NCBI GenBank assembly: GCA_012522165.1
Contig: JAAYKZ010000337.1
Span: forward strand, 1-7,588
DNA from: Clostridiales bacterium
GTDB lineage: Bacteria; Bacillota; Clostridia; Caldicoprobacterales; UBA3941
DNA length: 7,588 nucleotides
Reading direction: 5' to 3'
In this document: piece after piece, positions 1 through 7,493 of the stretch
How positions within the stretch are numbered: the first letter of the stretch is position 1
Layout of the letters: each line of letters opens with the position of its first letter
Position numbers and translations under genes: made by a program
The notes under the pieces: model-generated
The model's input: the letters and a program-made list of their open reading frames with translations, nothing else
Databases searched by the model: none
Told to the model about the DNA's origin: nothing

Positions 1-2
1 AC

Positions 3-935
3 GTTACAGATATTCAAAATGAAACTGAGGAAAAGAAAGTAAGACTTTATGATTTTCGTAGACCCAACAAATTTGCCAAAGATCAATTAAGGACCATGGA
101 AGTAATATATGAGAACTATTCCAGACTTATTGCATCTTATTTATCCGGCGTATTAAGAAGTTTTTGCCAAGCAGAAGTCATATCAGTAGAACCTCAAACA
201 TATTATGAATTTATCAATTCTTTACCTGAGCCGGTAGTATTAGGTATCATAGACTTTAGACCCCTAAATGGTTCTGCTATTATGGAAATTTCCCCTGATA
301 TAGCATTTTCCATTATTGATAAATTGTTAGGTGGTCCTGGTAGGGTAATTCATCAGAGCAAAACCAGAAGTTTTACCGAGATAGAAATTAGTCTTATTGA
401 GCAAATTGTTAATCAATTAATTTCCTTGATGGATGAACCTTGGGCAAATGTCATCACTACTAATTTTAAACTAGAAAGGATTGAAACCAATCCACAATTT
501 GCTCAGATTATGTCTCCTAATGAGACAATTGCAATAATTACTATGAATCTTAGTATAGGAGAAATAGAAGGCATAATAAATATATGTATTCCCCATATAG
601 TAATTGAGCCTATAGCAGATCAGTTAAGCAATAAATATTGGTTTTCTTCACAGTCGGAGAAGAATGCTAGCAACGCTAAATCCGATTTACTGACCAAGAA
701 AATAAAAAAAGCTATTTTGGATATAAAAGCAGTAATAGGATCTGCGCAAATTACCGTCAGAGAATTTATTGGTTTACAAAAAGGAGATGTTATTAAACTA
801 AACAAAAAAATAGGAGAGGAGATATCACTTGTGGTAGGGGGCGTAGAAAAATTTGAAGGAATAATTGGTACAAAGAATAACAAATATGCAGTTCAAATAA
901 CGAAATTGAAAGGAGGGGAGACTGAAGATGAATGA
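3..935 (+). CDS. fliM: Flagellar motor switch protein FliM (5' partial)
   Basis: FliM is a C-ring protein that links the rotor protein FliG to FliN/FliY and receives CheY-P to switch rotation direction. The frame is open from base 3. It shows the family's conserved YDFRRPNKF block at visible residues 16-24 (bases 48-74), so the ATG at base 96 is an internal Met and the true start is upstream of the window. About 310 residues are visible; the family usually has about 330, so roughly 20 are missing, including the N-terminal EIDALL-type CheY-P binding peptide. The CheC-like middle domain carries the GGPG form of the GGxG FliG-binding motif (bases 330-341). The last 70 or so residues form the SpoA/FliN-like C-terminal domain (GLQKGDVIKL, then VQITKL). 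The stop codon lies inside the start of fliY (8-base overlap), suggesting coupled translation. Identification is secure; only the start is unseen. Confidence 0.96.
   Translation, partial: VTDIQNETEEKKVRLYDFRRPNKFAKDQLRTMEVIYENYSRLIASYLSGVLRSFCQAEVISVEPQTYYEFINSLPEPVVLGIIDFRPLNGSAIMEISPDIAFSIIDKLLGGPGRVIHQSKTRSFTEIEISLIEQIVNQLISLMDEPWANVITTNFKLERIETNPQFAQIMSPNETIAIITMNLSIGEIEGIINICIPHIVIEPIADQLSNKYWFSSQSEKNASNAKSDLLTKKIKKAILDIKAVIGSAQITVREFIGLQKGDVIKLNKKIGEEISLVVGGVEKFEGIIGTKNNKYAVQITKLKGGETEDE
911..916 (+). promoter_or_regulatory. Ribosome binding site of fliY
   Basis: A perfect AGGAGG lies inside the 3' end of fliM, 11 bases before the fliY ATG at 928. It fixes that start and gives fliY its own strong initiation site even though the gene overlaps fliM by 8 bases. 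Confidence 0.75.
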
Positions 936-2091
936 ACTACTTTCTCAAGAGGAAATAGATGCCCTGTTGAAAGGAACTATGGATAATATTGAAGATAACA
1001 ATAGCTCTTATGAACAATTGACTGAGGAAGAGATAGATGCTTTAGGTGAAATAGGAAATATTGTCATGGGCACTGCTGCAACTACCTTGTATACCCTGCT
1101 TAGCCATAAGGTGACAATAACTACTCCTGAGGTCACAGTTACCTCCTTGACTGAGATAGCAATGCAGTATCCCATACCTTTTGTAGCCGTAGAAATCCAA
1201 TATACTAAAGGATTAGAGGGCAATAATTTATTAATTATAAAAGAAGATGATGTTAAAGTTATAACCGATCTTTTGATGGGTGGTGACGGTACAAACATTG
1301 AAGGAGAGTTAAATGAACTGCAATTAAGTGCCATTAGTGAGGTTATGAATCAAATGATGGGTTCAGCAGCAACGTCTCTTGCCTCCATGTTTGGTAAGGA
1401 TATTAGAATTTCACCTCCTAATGTTTTTACTATTGACTTTGTACAAGAAAAACCAAATAGTAAATTCGATTCCAATGAACCTATTGTAAAGGTTAACTTT
1501 AAAATGGAAATCCCTGGCATACTTAACAGCTATATTATGCAATTAATACCTATTGACTTCGCTAAGGATATGGTAAGAACTCTAATGTATGGCGATGGTG
1601 GTGATGAACAACAAATTAATAATGCCCAAATCAATGAATCACAACCAAATGAACAACAATTATATGATCAACCATCCTTTGACCAACAATCAGCTGTTCA
1701 AGGGCATGGAAGTGTTTATAGTGATAGACCAATGGAAACCCATACCTCCAATAATTATGAGGATACAGTAGCGGTAGGAGTACAGCCTGTAGTTTTCCAG
1801 CCCTTGGATGAAACACCGGTGGATTCCCAAAGCAGAAATATTGATCTTATTTTGGATGTTCCTCTAGAAATATCTGTTGAACTAGGTAGGACTCAAAAAA
1901 AGATTCAAGATATTTTGGAACTCAATTCAGGTTCTATAATAGAGTTAGATAAAATGGCGGGAGAACCGGTGGATATTTTAGTTAATGGTAAAATAATAGC
2001 AAAAGGTGAAGTAGTAGTCATAGACGATAATTTTGGAGTGCGCATAACAGATATAGTAAGTCCATCAAACAGAATTTCCAACTTAAGATAA
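928..2091 (+). CDS. fliY: Flagellar motor switch phosphatase FliY (CheC-like plus FliN domain)
   Basis: FliY is the Gram-positive C-ring component that does the job of FliN and also dephosphorylates CheY-P. The 387 residues show, in order: an N-terminal SQEEIDALL motif (about 6-14), as in FliM, for CheY-P binding; a CheC-like domain with two [D/S]-x3-E-x2-N-x22-P active sites, D37/E41/N44/P67 and S134/E138/N141/P164, both complete; a low-complexity Q/N-rich linker at about 226-265; and a C-terminal FliN/SpoA domain at about 305-378 (VPLEISVELGRT, LNSGSIIELDK, GEPVDILVNG). Length is close to the B. subtilis protein (about 378). The start is fixed by an AGGAGG 11 bases upstream. It follows fliM with an overlap and precedes its substrate gene cheY by 25 bases. 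The phosphatase role is inferred from the intact motifs and family knowledge. Confidence 0.96.
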   Translation: MNELLSQEEIDALLKGTMDNIEDNNSSYEQLTEEEIDALGEIGNIVMGTAATTLYTLLSHKVTITTPEVTVTSLTEIAMQYPIPFVAVEIQYTKGLEGNNLLIIKEDDVKVITDLLMGGDGTNIEGELNELQLSAISEVMNQMMGSAATSLASMFGKDIRISPPNVFTIDFVQEKPNSKFDSNEPIVKVNFKMEIPGILNSYIMQLIPIDFAKDMVRTLMYGDGGDEQQINNAQINESQPNEQQLYDQPSFDQQSAVQGHGSVYSDRPMETHTSNNYEDTVAVGVQPVVFQPLDETPVDSQSRNIDLILDVPLEISVELGRTQKKIQDILELNSGSIIELDKMAGEPVDILVNGKIIAKGEVVVIDDNFGVRITDIVSPSNRISNLR

Positions 2092-2116
2092 TCATATGGA
2101 AAGGTAGGTATGGTCA

Positions 2117-2479
2117 ATGAGCAAAAAAATACTTGTTGTAGATGATGCAGCTTTTATGAGAATGATGATCAAAGATATATTGACAAAGAACGGATACACT
2201 GTAGTTGGGGAGGCTGAAAATGGCGCAAAGGCCATAGAAAAGTACAAAGAATTAAATCCTGATTTGGTTATTATGGACATAACCATGCCAGAAGTTGATG
2301 GTATTCAGGCAGTAAAGGGTATAAAGAAGATAGATCAGAATGCTAATATCATAATGTGTTCAGCTATGGGACAGCAAGCTATGGTTATTGAATCAATACA
2401 AGCGGGAGCAAAAGATTTTATTGTTAAACCCTTTCAAGCTGAGAGAGTACTTGAAGCAGTAAGGAAAGTGTTGATGTAA
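2117..2479 (+). CDS. cheY: Chemotaxis response regulator CheY
   Basis: A stand-alone receiver domain of 120 residues with no output domain. When phosphorylated by CheA it binds the flagellar switch (FliM/FliY) and biases rotation. The receiver residues are all present: acidic pair D9/D10, phospho-acceptor D54 (in VIMDITMPEVDG), the switch Ser at S82, F101 at the aromatic switch position, and K104 in the KPF motif. The ATG is preceded by GGAAAGG and AGGTAGG (bases 2098-2108). Its place directly after fliY and before fliO matches B. subtilis and supports CheY rather than another single-domain regulator such as Spo0F. The stop codon shares its last base with the ATG of fliO (TAATG), so the two are probably translationally coupled. 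Confidence 0.96.
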   Translation: MSKKILVVDDAAFMRMMIKDILTKNGYTVVGEAENGAKAIEKYKELNPDLVIMDITMPEVDGIQAVKGIKKIDQNANIIMCSAMGQQAMVIESIQAGAKDFIVKPFQAERVLEAVRKVLM

Positions 2480-2847
2480 TGAAAGAATTTCTCCATATAT
2501 CCTTACTGTTTATAGGATTTATAGTAGTGCTTTTTGCAGCCTATTACTTTACTAAATTTATAGGCTCTAAGATGTCCTATTCCAATATTGCTAGACATAT
2601 AAAAGTGTTGGATAGGGTGTTTTTGGGTAATGATAAATCCATTTGTATTATTCAAGCAGGGAAACGTTTTTTTGTGATTGGTATTACCAATCATCATATT
2701 GAACTAATTAGCGAATTGAATGAGGCGGAATTAGTATCTATATCAGATGATAGTAGTGGTTCCTTCAGCAATATCTTTGAGGCGTATATAAATAGATTAG
2801 GTAATAAGAAAAAGGATAAAGGCCAAGGTATGAATAGAATTCACTAG
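2479..2847 (+). CDS. fliO: Flagellar biosynthesis protein FliO (FliZ in Bacillus)
   Basis: FliO is a small single-pass membrane protein that helps assemble and stabilise FliP in the type III export gate and is the least conserved gate component. The 122 residues have one strong hydrophobic segment at about 5-27. A small cytoplasmic domain at about 34-80 follows, with the family pattern IKVLDRVFLGNDKSICIIQ and then a KRFFVIGIT strand. The tail is charged and polar (NKKKDKGQG). It starts at the ATG of a TAATG overlap with cheY, with AAGGAAAG (2461-2468) as likely ribosome site. Sequence similarity in this family is weak, so the call rests on the fold-like pattern, the size and the invariant position just before fliP. 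It lacks the N-terminal signal peptide and extended periplasmic part found in the longer Bacillus homologue. Confidence 0.88.
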   Translation: MKEFLHISLLFIGFIVVLFAAYYFTKFIGSKMSYSNIARHIKVLDRVFLGNDKSICIIQAGKRFFVIGITNHHIELISELNEAELVSISDDSSGSFSNIFEAYINRLGNKKKDKGQGMNRIH

Positions 2848-2917
2848 TCAATGGGTAACTTAATTAATCAAAACAATATAGAATGAAATTTATGGAAGAA
2901 AATCGGGGTTGGTTTTA

Positions 2918-3688
2918 TTGAAGAAAGAACTAATATTAAAAATATGCTTTTGCTTAATTGTAATAACAGGAATAATGGTTGTTTATACACCTTATTCTAA
3001 AGCTCAAGTTGAAACACCTATTAATTTAGGTATACGATTGGAAGGGACCGGCCCATCTGGAGAACCACTAAATGGCTTTGAAATCCTATTTTTACTTACT
3101 GTTCTGACCTTGGCTCCTTCGATTTTAATAATGATGACTTCCTTTACCAGGATTATAATAGTTTTATCCTTTACAAGAAATGCCTTAGGCACTCAGCAAA
3201 TGCCGCCAAATCAAGTATTAATTGGTCTAGCTCTATTCTTAACTTTTTTCCTCATGTCGCCTATAGGGACTGAGATTAATGAAAATGCTATACAACCTTA
3301 CTTATCAGGGCAAATGGATCAGGAACAAGCTTTAGAAGAGTCTATGAGGCCCATTAGAGAATTTATGTTCAAACAGACTCGGGAAAAAGATTTAGAATTA
3401 TTTATTAATCTATCAGGTATGGATTATCCTGTAACCTTGGAAGATGTACCAAACAACGTTTTGATACCTTCATTTATTATTAGCGAGCTCAAGACAGCCT
3501 TTCAGATAGGATTTTTAATCTATGTTCCTTTTATCATCGTAGATATGGTGGTGGCCAGCACATTAATGTCCATGGGAATGATGATGTTGCCACCTGTTAT
3601 GATATCTCTACCTTTTAAAATTCTCTTATTTATAATGGTGGATGGTTGGAACTTAGTAATTAAAACCTTGATTACTGGCTTTAGATAA
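2918..3688 (+). CDS. fliP: Flagellar type III export channel protein FliP
   Basis: FliP forms the core of the export gate channel with FliQ and FliR in the inner part of the basal body. From the TTG at 2918 it has 256 residues. It starts with a cleavable signal peptide (KK, a hydrophobic stretch at about 5-23, then YSKA before Q). Both FliP signature regions follow: TSFTRIIIVLSFTRNALG with QMPPNQVLIGLALF, and FIISELKTAFQIGFLIYVPF with the Met-rich SMGMMMLPPVMISLPFK loop that seals the closed channel. The length matches the usual 220-260. The start is uncertain: another TTG in frame at 2909 adds three residues. I prefer 2918 because CGGGGT lies 8 bases before it and the protein then starts MKKE, a typical signal peptide. 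A 70-base gap separates it from fliO, the largest in the operon. Confidence 0.95.
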   Translation: MKKELILKICFCLIVITGIMVVYTPYSKAQVETPINLGIRLEGTGPSGEPLNGFEILFLLTVLTLAPSILIMMTSFTRIIIVLSFTRNALGTQQMPPNQVLIGLALFLTFFLMSPIGTEINENAIQPYLSGQMDQEQALEESMRPIREFMFKQTREKDLELFINLSGMDYPVTLEDVPNNVLIPSFIISELKTAFQIGFLIYVPFIIVDMVVASTLMSMGMMMLPPVMISLPFKILLFIMVDGWNLVIKTLITGFR

Positions 3689-3705
3689 GGATAGGGGGGA
3701 CAACA

Positions 3706-3978
3706 ATGAGTGAAGGGCAAGTCATTGCAATTGCTCAACAAGCTATATATACTGGAATTATTATAGCTGCTCCAATGTTAGGTTTTGGGTTGATAGTGGG
3801 CTTGATAGTTGCTATATTTCAAGCTACAACCCAGATAAATGAACAAACATTAGTTTTTATCCCTAAAATTTTAGCAGTAGCAATAGCATTACTAATATTT
3901 GGACCTTGGATTATAAAGACTATGTCTGAGTTTACAACTAACTTATTTGACTCTATAAACACATTAACTGGGTTGTGA
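3706..3978 (+). CDS. fliQ: Flagellar type III export channel protein FliQ
   Basis: FliQ is a small hydrophobic subunit; four copies wrap around the FliP5-FliR core of the export gate. The 90 residues are the exact family size. They form a helical hairpin: membrane segment at about 14-38 (IYTGIIIAAPMLGFGLIVGL), the conserved turn QATTQINEQTLVFIPK at about 40-55, and a second segment at about 53-72 ending in GPW. The ATG is preceded by AGGGGGGA at 3693-3700. It lies 17 bases after fliP and 7 bases before fliR, so the three channel subunits are encoded one after another in the standard order. Confidence 0.96.
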   Translation: MSEGQVIAIAQQAIYTGIIIAAPMLGFGLIVGLIVAIFQATTQINEQTLVFIPKILAVAIALLIFGPWIIKTMSEFTTNLFDSINTLTGL

Positions 3979-3985
3979 TATATAG

Positions 3986-4756
3986 ATGAATACCTTTAAA
4001 TTTCAGGTTTTTTTGTTAGTGTTAGTTCGGATGACCGGGCTTTTTATGATGTCCCCAGTCTTTGGCAGGCAGAGTATACCTAATTACCTCAAATGGGGTT
4101 TGTCATTACTCTTAGCTTATATTGTATTTAGCAATAGGTTTTTAGATAGCCAATTAGAGTTTTGGTCTTTTCTTGAATTCGGAATATTAATTTTAAGGGA
4201 GCTTTTGATTGGTTTTACCATTGGTTTTATTACAACGATTTTCTTTTCTTCCATATGGACTGCAGGACAGCTAATAGACACCCAAATAGGTTTTGGTATG
4301 GTTAACGTAATCGATCCCCAAAGCAGTATTCAAGTTCCACTTATGGGCAACTTTAAAAATATCCTTGCTCTGTTAGTGTTCTTTGTTTTAGATGGCCACC
4401 ATACCTTAATAAAAATAATTTCTTTCAGCTACGATATTGTTCCTTTAGGAGAGGGGAAGGTAACTAAGGAATTAGCTAATCTAATGATTAGTTTTTTTGC
4501 AAATTCTTTTATATTAGCTGTTAAAATAGCGTTACCAATAATTGCTATAACCTTCCTATCTGAGGTAGCTTTTGGAATACTAGTAAGAACAGTTCCCCAG
4601 ATGAATGTATTTATTGTGGGTATTCCAATCAAAATTTTTATAGGACTCATAGCTATTTTAGTCTTTTTACCACTATATATTAGCTCATTAAAGGGAGTTT
4701 ATGATGGAATGTTTAATGATATTGGTAAAGCTTTGAGGGGAATGATGATTGAGTGA
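3986..4756 (+). CDS. fliR: Flagellar type III export channel protein FliR
   Basis: FliR is the single-copy subunit that completes the FliP5-FliQ4-FliR1 export channel. The 256 residues match the family (about 250-265) and contain several hydrophobic segments. Conserved family blocks are visible: RMTGLFMMSPVFGRQSIP near the N-terminus, GQLIDTQIGFGMVNVIDP, the FFVLDGHH block, and RTVPQMNVFIVGIPIKIFIG near residues 208-227. There is no clear Shine-Dalgarno motif (at best GGGTTGTGAT near 3970), so translation probably depends on coupling to fliQ, whose stop is 7 bases upstream. The 3' end overlaps the flhB start by four bases (GTGA). In some clostridia FliR and FlhB are one fused protein; here they are separate frames. 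Confidence 0.96.
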   Translation: MNTFKFQVFLLVLVRMTGLFMMSPVFGRQSIPNYLKWGLSLLLAYIVFSNRFLDSQLEFWSFLEFGILILRELLIGFTIGFITTIFFSSIWTAGQLIDTQIGFGMVNVIDPQSSIQVPLMGNFKNILALLVFFVLDGHHTLIKIISFSYDIVPLGEGKVTKELANLMISFFANSFILAVKIALPIIAITFLSEVAFGILVRTVPQMNVFIVGIPIKIFIGLIAILVFLPLYISSLKGVYDGMFNDIGKALRGMMIE

Positions 4757-5850
4757 TTCATGGCATTAAAGCAATAGACCTTCAACTTTTTGCAGGTGAA
4801 AAAACCGAAAAAGCTACCTTAAAGAAAAGACGGGATGCAAGGGAAAGAGGCCAAGTTTTTCGGAGTGTAGAAGTAAACTCTGCCATAGTTCTATTAGCCG
4901 CCTTTACTTCTTTAAAGATCATATTTCCTACTATACTAGATAACTTAAAGAAAACATACATAGGATTTCTTAACGGACGCATTTCCATAGATCAAGTATA
5001 TTCTTTCGAAGGGCTTAGAAAGCTGGGAATGAATATATGTTGGCTGATAATAGCGACTATAGGCCCCTTTATGTTAATAGTTATGGCAGCTGGCTTAATA
5101 GCCAATTATGTACAAGTGGGGTTTTTATTCACTACTAAAACCATTACTCCAAAGTTAAGTAGAATTAATCCATTGGAAGGATTTAAAAGGATATTTTCTA
5201 AAAGATCTCTAGTAGAATTGGCTAAATCAATAATAAAACTAGTTATTATTGGGAGTGTGGTGTATACTGAGATAAAAAAAGGATTTGGACAAATTTATCT
5301 TTGGTACTCAGTAGACATTACAAAAAGTATTCCCTTAATATTAAATAATGCTTATGACATTGCCATAAAAATTACTGTTATTTTGCTTGTATTTTCTGTT
5401 TTTGATTTTGGTTATCAGTGGTGGCAATATGAAATTGATTTAATGATGACCAAGCAGGAAGTAAAAGATGAATACAAGTTAATGGAAGGGGATCCACAAG
5501 TTCGTTCCCGTATTAGAAGTAAGCAAAGAGAGTTAGGAATGCGTAGAATGATGCAGGAAATTCCAAAAGCAGATGTAGTTATAACCAATCCTATTCATTA
5601 TGCTGTAGCCCTTAGATACGATGCTGACAGGGATAACGCCCCAGTAGTAGTTGCTAAGGGGAAGGATTACCTAGCTCTTAAAATTAAAGAAATTGCTCAA
5701 AAACATAATGTAATTGTTACAGAAAATAAACCTTTGGCCCATGCCTTATATAACTCCACTGAAGTAGGACAAGAGATTCCTCCAGAGCTTTTCCAAGCAG
5801 TTGCTGAGGTACTTGCATTTGTATATGAGCTAAAGGGAAAGACTATATAA
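4753..5850 (+). CDS. flhB: Flagellar export substrate-switch protein FlhB
   Basis: FlhB sits at the base of the export gate and switches secretion from rod/hook subunits to filament subunits after self-cleavage of its cytoplasmic domain. The 365 residues show the N-terminal motif GEKTEKAT-KKRRDARERGQV (about 15-35). A four-helix membrane domain follows (about 42-62, 92-120, 155-175, 200-222), with INPLEGFKRIFSKRSLVEL before helix 3. The cytoplasmic domain begins around EIDLMMTKQEVKDEYK. The cleavage site is N279-P280-I281-H282 (bases 5587-5598), where most homologues have NPTH; the Asn and Pro that do the chemistry are kept. The start is the GTG at 4753. It directly follows an in-frame TGA at 4750-4752 and is the only standard start before the conserved region. 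GAGGGG at 4735-4740 is the likely ribosome site. It overlaps fliR by four bases. Confidence 0.95.
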   Translation: MIHGIKAIDLQLFAGEKTEKATLKKRRDARERGQVFRSVEVNSAIVLLAAFTSLKIIFPTILDNLKKTYIGFLNGRISIDQVYSFEGLRKLGMNICWLIIATIGPFMLIVMAAGLIANYVQVGFLFTTKTITPKLSRINPLEGFKRIFSKRSLVELAKSIIKLVIIGSVVYTEIKKGFGQIYLWYSVDITKSIPLILNNAYDIAIKITVILLVFSVFDFGYQWWQYEIDLMMTKQEVKDEYKLMEGDPQVRSRIRSKQRELGMRRMMQEIPKADVVITNPIHYAVALRYDADRDNAPVVVAKGKDYLALKIKEIAQKHNVIVTENKPLAHALYNSTEVGQEIPPELFQAVAEVLAFVYELKGKTI

Positions 5851-5872
5851 TATAAAAGGAAATTTACTGCCT

Positions 5873-5881
5873 AAAGGAGGG
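5873..5881 (+). promoter_or_regulatory. Ribosome binding site of flhA
   Basis: AAAGGAGGG ends 7-8 bases before the TTG at 5889. This strong site decides for the non-ATG start of flhA. It is the best Shine-Dalgarno match in the window and lies in the 38-base gap after flhB. Confidence 0.8.
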
Positions 5882-5888
5882 TTTAGGG

Positions 5889-7493
5889 TTGAAATTTGCA
5901 GATAGTTTATTAGCTTTTATAGTTATAGCAATTGTTCTATTAATCATTTTCCCTTTGAACCAAGCAGTACTGGATGTATTGCTGACCCTAAATCTTGCAT
6001 TGTCATTAATTATTTTGCTTGTCAGTATTTTTGTTAAAAATGCTTTGGATTTTTCTATCTTTCCCTCGTTGTTGTTAATTACCACATTATTCAGACTTGG
6101 ATTAAATGTATCTTCCACTAGGCTTATTTTATCAGAAGCTTCCGCTGGAAAGGTAATTGAAACCTTCGGAAATTTTGTAGTTAGAGGAAATATAGGTGTA
6201 GGTTTAGTTATATTTCTTATTATAATTGTAGTACAATTTGTAGTTATAACCAAAGGTTCTGAAAGAGTTTCTGAAGTAGCTGCAAGATTCACACTAGATG
6301 CCATGCCAGGAAAACAGATGGCTATAGATGCAGATTTAAACTCTGGTTTAATTGATGAGGGAGACGCCAGGAGAAGAAGACAGGAAATTCAAAGGGAAGC
6401 AGACTTTTATGGGGCCATGGATGGAGCTAGTAAGTTTGTAAAAGGTGATGCCATTGTAGGTATAATCATTACTATTATAAATATAATTGGCGGTATGATA
6501 GTAGGATTTACCACAATGAATATGGATCTTAGTGACGTAATATCTACATATACCTTACTGACAGTAGGTGACGGATTAGTAACACAAATTCCAGCACTTC
6601 TCATTTCTACCGCTACAGGTATTGTGGTTACAAAAGCTGCTTCAGAATCCAGCATGGGGCAGGATTTATTTAATCAAATAACAGGTCAACCAATGGTTTT
6701 GATGATTTCTGGTGTACTCTTATGTTTAATGTCCCTTTTCCCAGGCTTTCCTGTATGGGTACTTTTACCTCTGGGAGGTTTTCTTATTTATTTAGGTTAT
6801 GCTTTACTTAGAGCTCAAAGTGCAGCTCCAGCTAAAGAGGAAGAAGATATTGCTAGACAAGAGATCGAAGATATTAGAAGACCAGAAAATGTTGTAAATC
6901 TTCTAGATGTAGATCCTATTGAATTAGAATTCGGTTATGGCATTATTCCCTTGGCTGATGTAAACCAAGGAGGAGATTTGCTTGACAGGGTAGTAATGAT
7001 AAGAAGACAGATGGCTTTAGAATTGGGCTTGATTGTGCCTGTAGTAAGGTTACGTGATAATATACAGTTAAATCCCAACGAATATGTTATAAAGATTAGA
7101 GGAAATGTTGTAGCTAGGGGCGAAGTGATAGCAGACCGTTTCTTGGCTATGGATTCTGGTTTAGCTGAAGGTGAAATTCCAGGTATTGATACCGTAGAGC
7201 CAGCTTTTGGTTTACCTGCCAAATGGGTTGATGAAGAGCATCGGGAGAGAGCAGAACTCATGGGATATACTGTAGTAGATCCTCCTTCTGTGATTGCCAC
7301 TCATTTAACCGAGGTCATTAAGGAGCATGGTCATGAACTAATAGGACGTCAAGAAGTTCAGATGCTGCTAGATAACCTAAGAGAGAAAAATAGTGTATTA
7401 GTCGATGAAGTTGTTCCTAAATTGCTATCATTAGGAGAGCTTCAGAAGGTATTAGCTAATTTAATAAAAGACCAGCTAATTAAAGTCAAGTAA
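5889..7493 (+). CDS. flhA: Flagellar export gate protein FlhA, C-terminally truncated
   Basis: FlhA forms the nonameric ring of the flagellar export gate. Its membrane domain conducts protons and its cytoplasmic domain docks chaperone-substrate complexes. The TTG start is set by AAAGGAGGG upstream. Residues 1 to about 308 are the membrane domain with about eight hydrophobic segments. Between them lies the FHIPEP signature, RFTLDAMPGKQM-AIDADLNSGLIDEGDARRRR (about 133-164), followed by the FVKGDA motif with the conserved Asp D187. A charged linker (about 312-345) leads into the cytoplasmic domain: ELEFGYGIIPL, GGDLLDRV, VEPAFGLPAKWV, TVVDPPSVIATHLTEVI and LLSLGELQKVL. The protein then ends at 534 residues; FlhA is normally about 680-700, so the last 150 or so, covering the final subdomains of the cytoplasmic ring, are missing. 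No other frame continues them. The gene is either interrupted by an insertion or intron that runs out of the window, or is damaged. Confidence 0.93.
   Translation: MKFADSLLAFIVIAIVLLIIFPLNQAVLDVLLTLNLALSLIILLVSIFVKNALDFSIFPSLLLITTLFRLGLNVSSTRLILSEASAGKVIETFGNFVVRGNIGVGLVIFLIIIVVQFVVITKGSERVSEVAARFTLDAMPGKQMAIDADLNSGLIDEGDARRRRQEIQREADFYGAMDGASKFVKGDAIVGIIITIINIIGGMIVGFTTMNMDLSDVISTYTLLTVGDGLVTQIPALLISTATGIVVTKAASESSMGQDLFNQITGQPMVLMISGVLLCLMSLFPGFPVWVLLPLGGFLIYLGYALLRAQSAAPAKEEEDIARQEIEDIRRPENVVNLLDVDPIELEFGYGIIPLADVNQGGDLLDRVVMIRRQMALELGLIVPVVRLRDNIQLNPNEYVIKIRGNVVARGEVIADRFLAMDSGLAEGEIPGIDTVEPAFGLPAKWVDEEHRERAELMGYTVVDPPSVIATHLTEVIKEHGHELIGRQEVQMLLDNLREKNSVLVDEVVPKLLSLGELQKVLANLIKDQLIKVK

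Noticed and set aside
96..98. ATG at 96 as the start of fliM
   Set aside because: The frame stays open upstream to base 3 and encodes the conserved FliM block YDFRRPNKF, so the true start is before the window.
1589..1771. 60-codon + strand frame inside fliY
   Set aside because: It is an out-of-frame reading of the Q/N-rich linker (Met/Asn-rich), with no ribosome site or recognisable motif.
2854..2882. Internal promoter before fliP with TATAGA as -10
   Set aside because: The position 17 bases upstream reads GGTAAC, unlike TTGACA, and the operon is otherwise tightly packed.
5864..6304. Minus-strand open frame of 146 codons opposite flhA
   Set aside because: It lies entirely opposite the conserved FlhA membrane domain and has low-complexity Thr/Ile/Asn-rich composition, so it is an antisense shadow. 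The same applies to the other minus-strand frames in the window.
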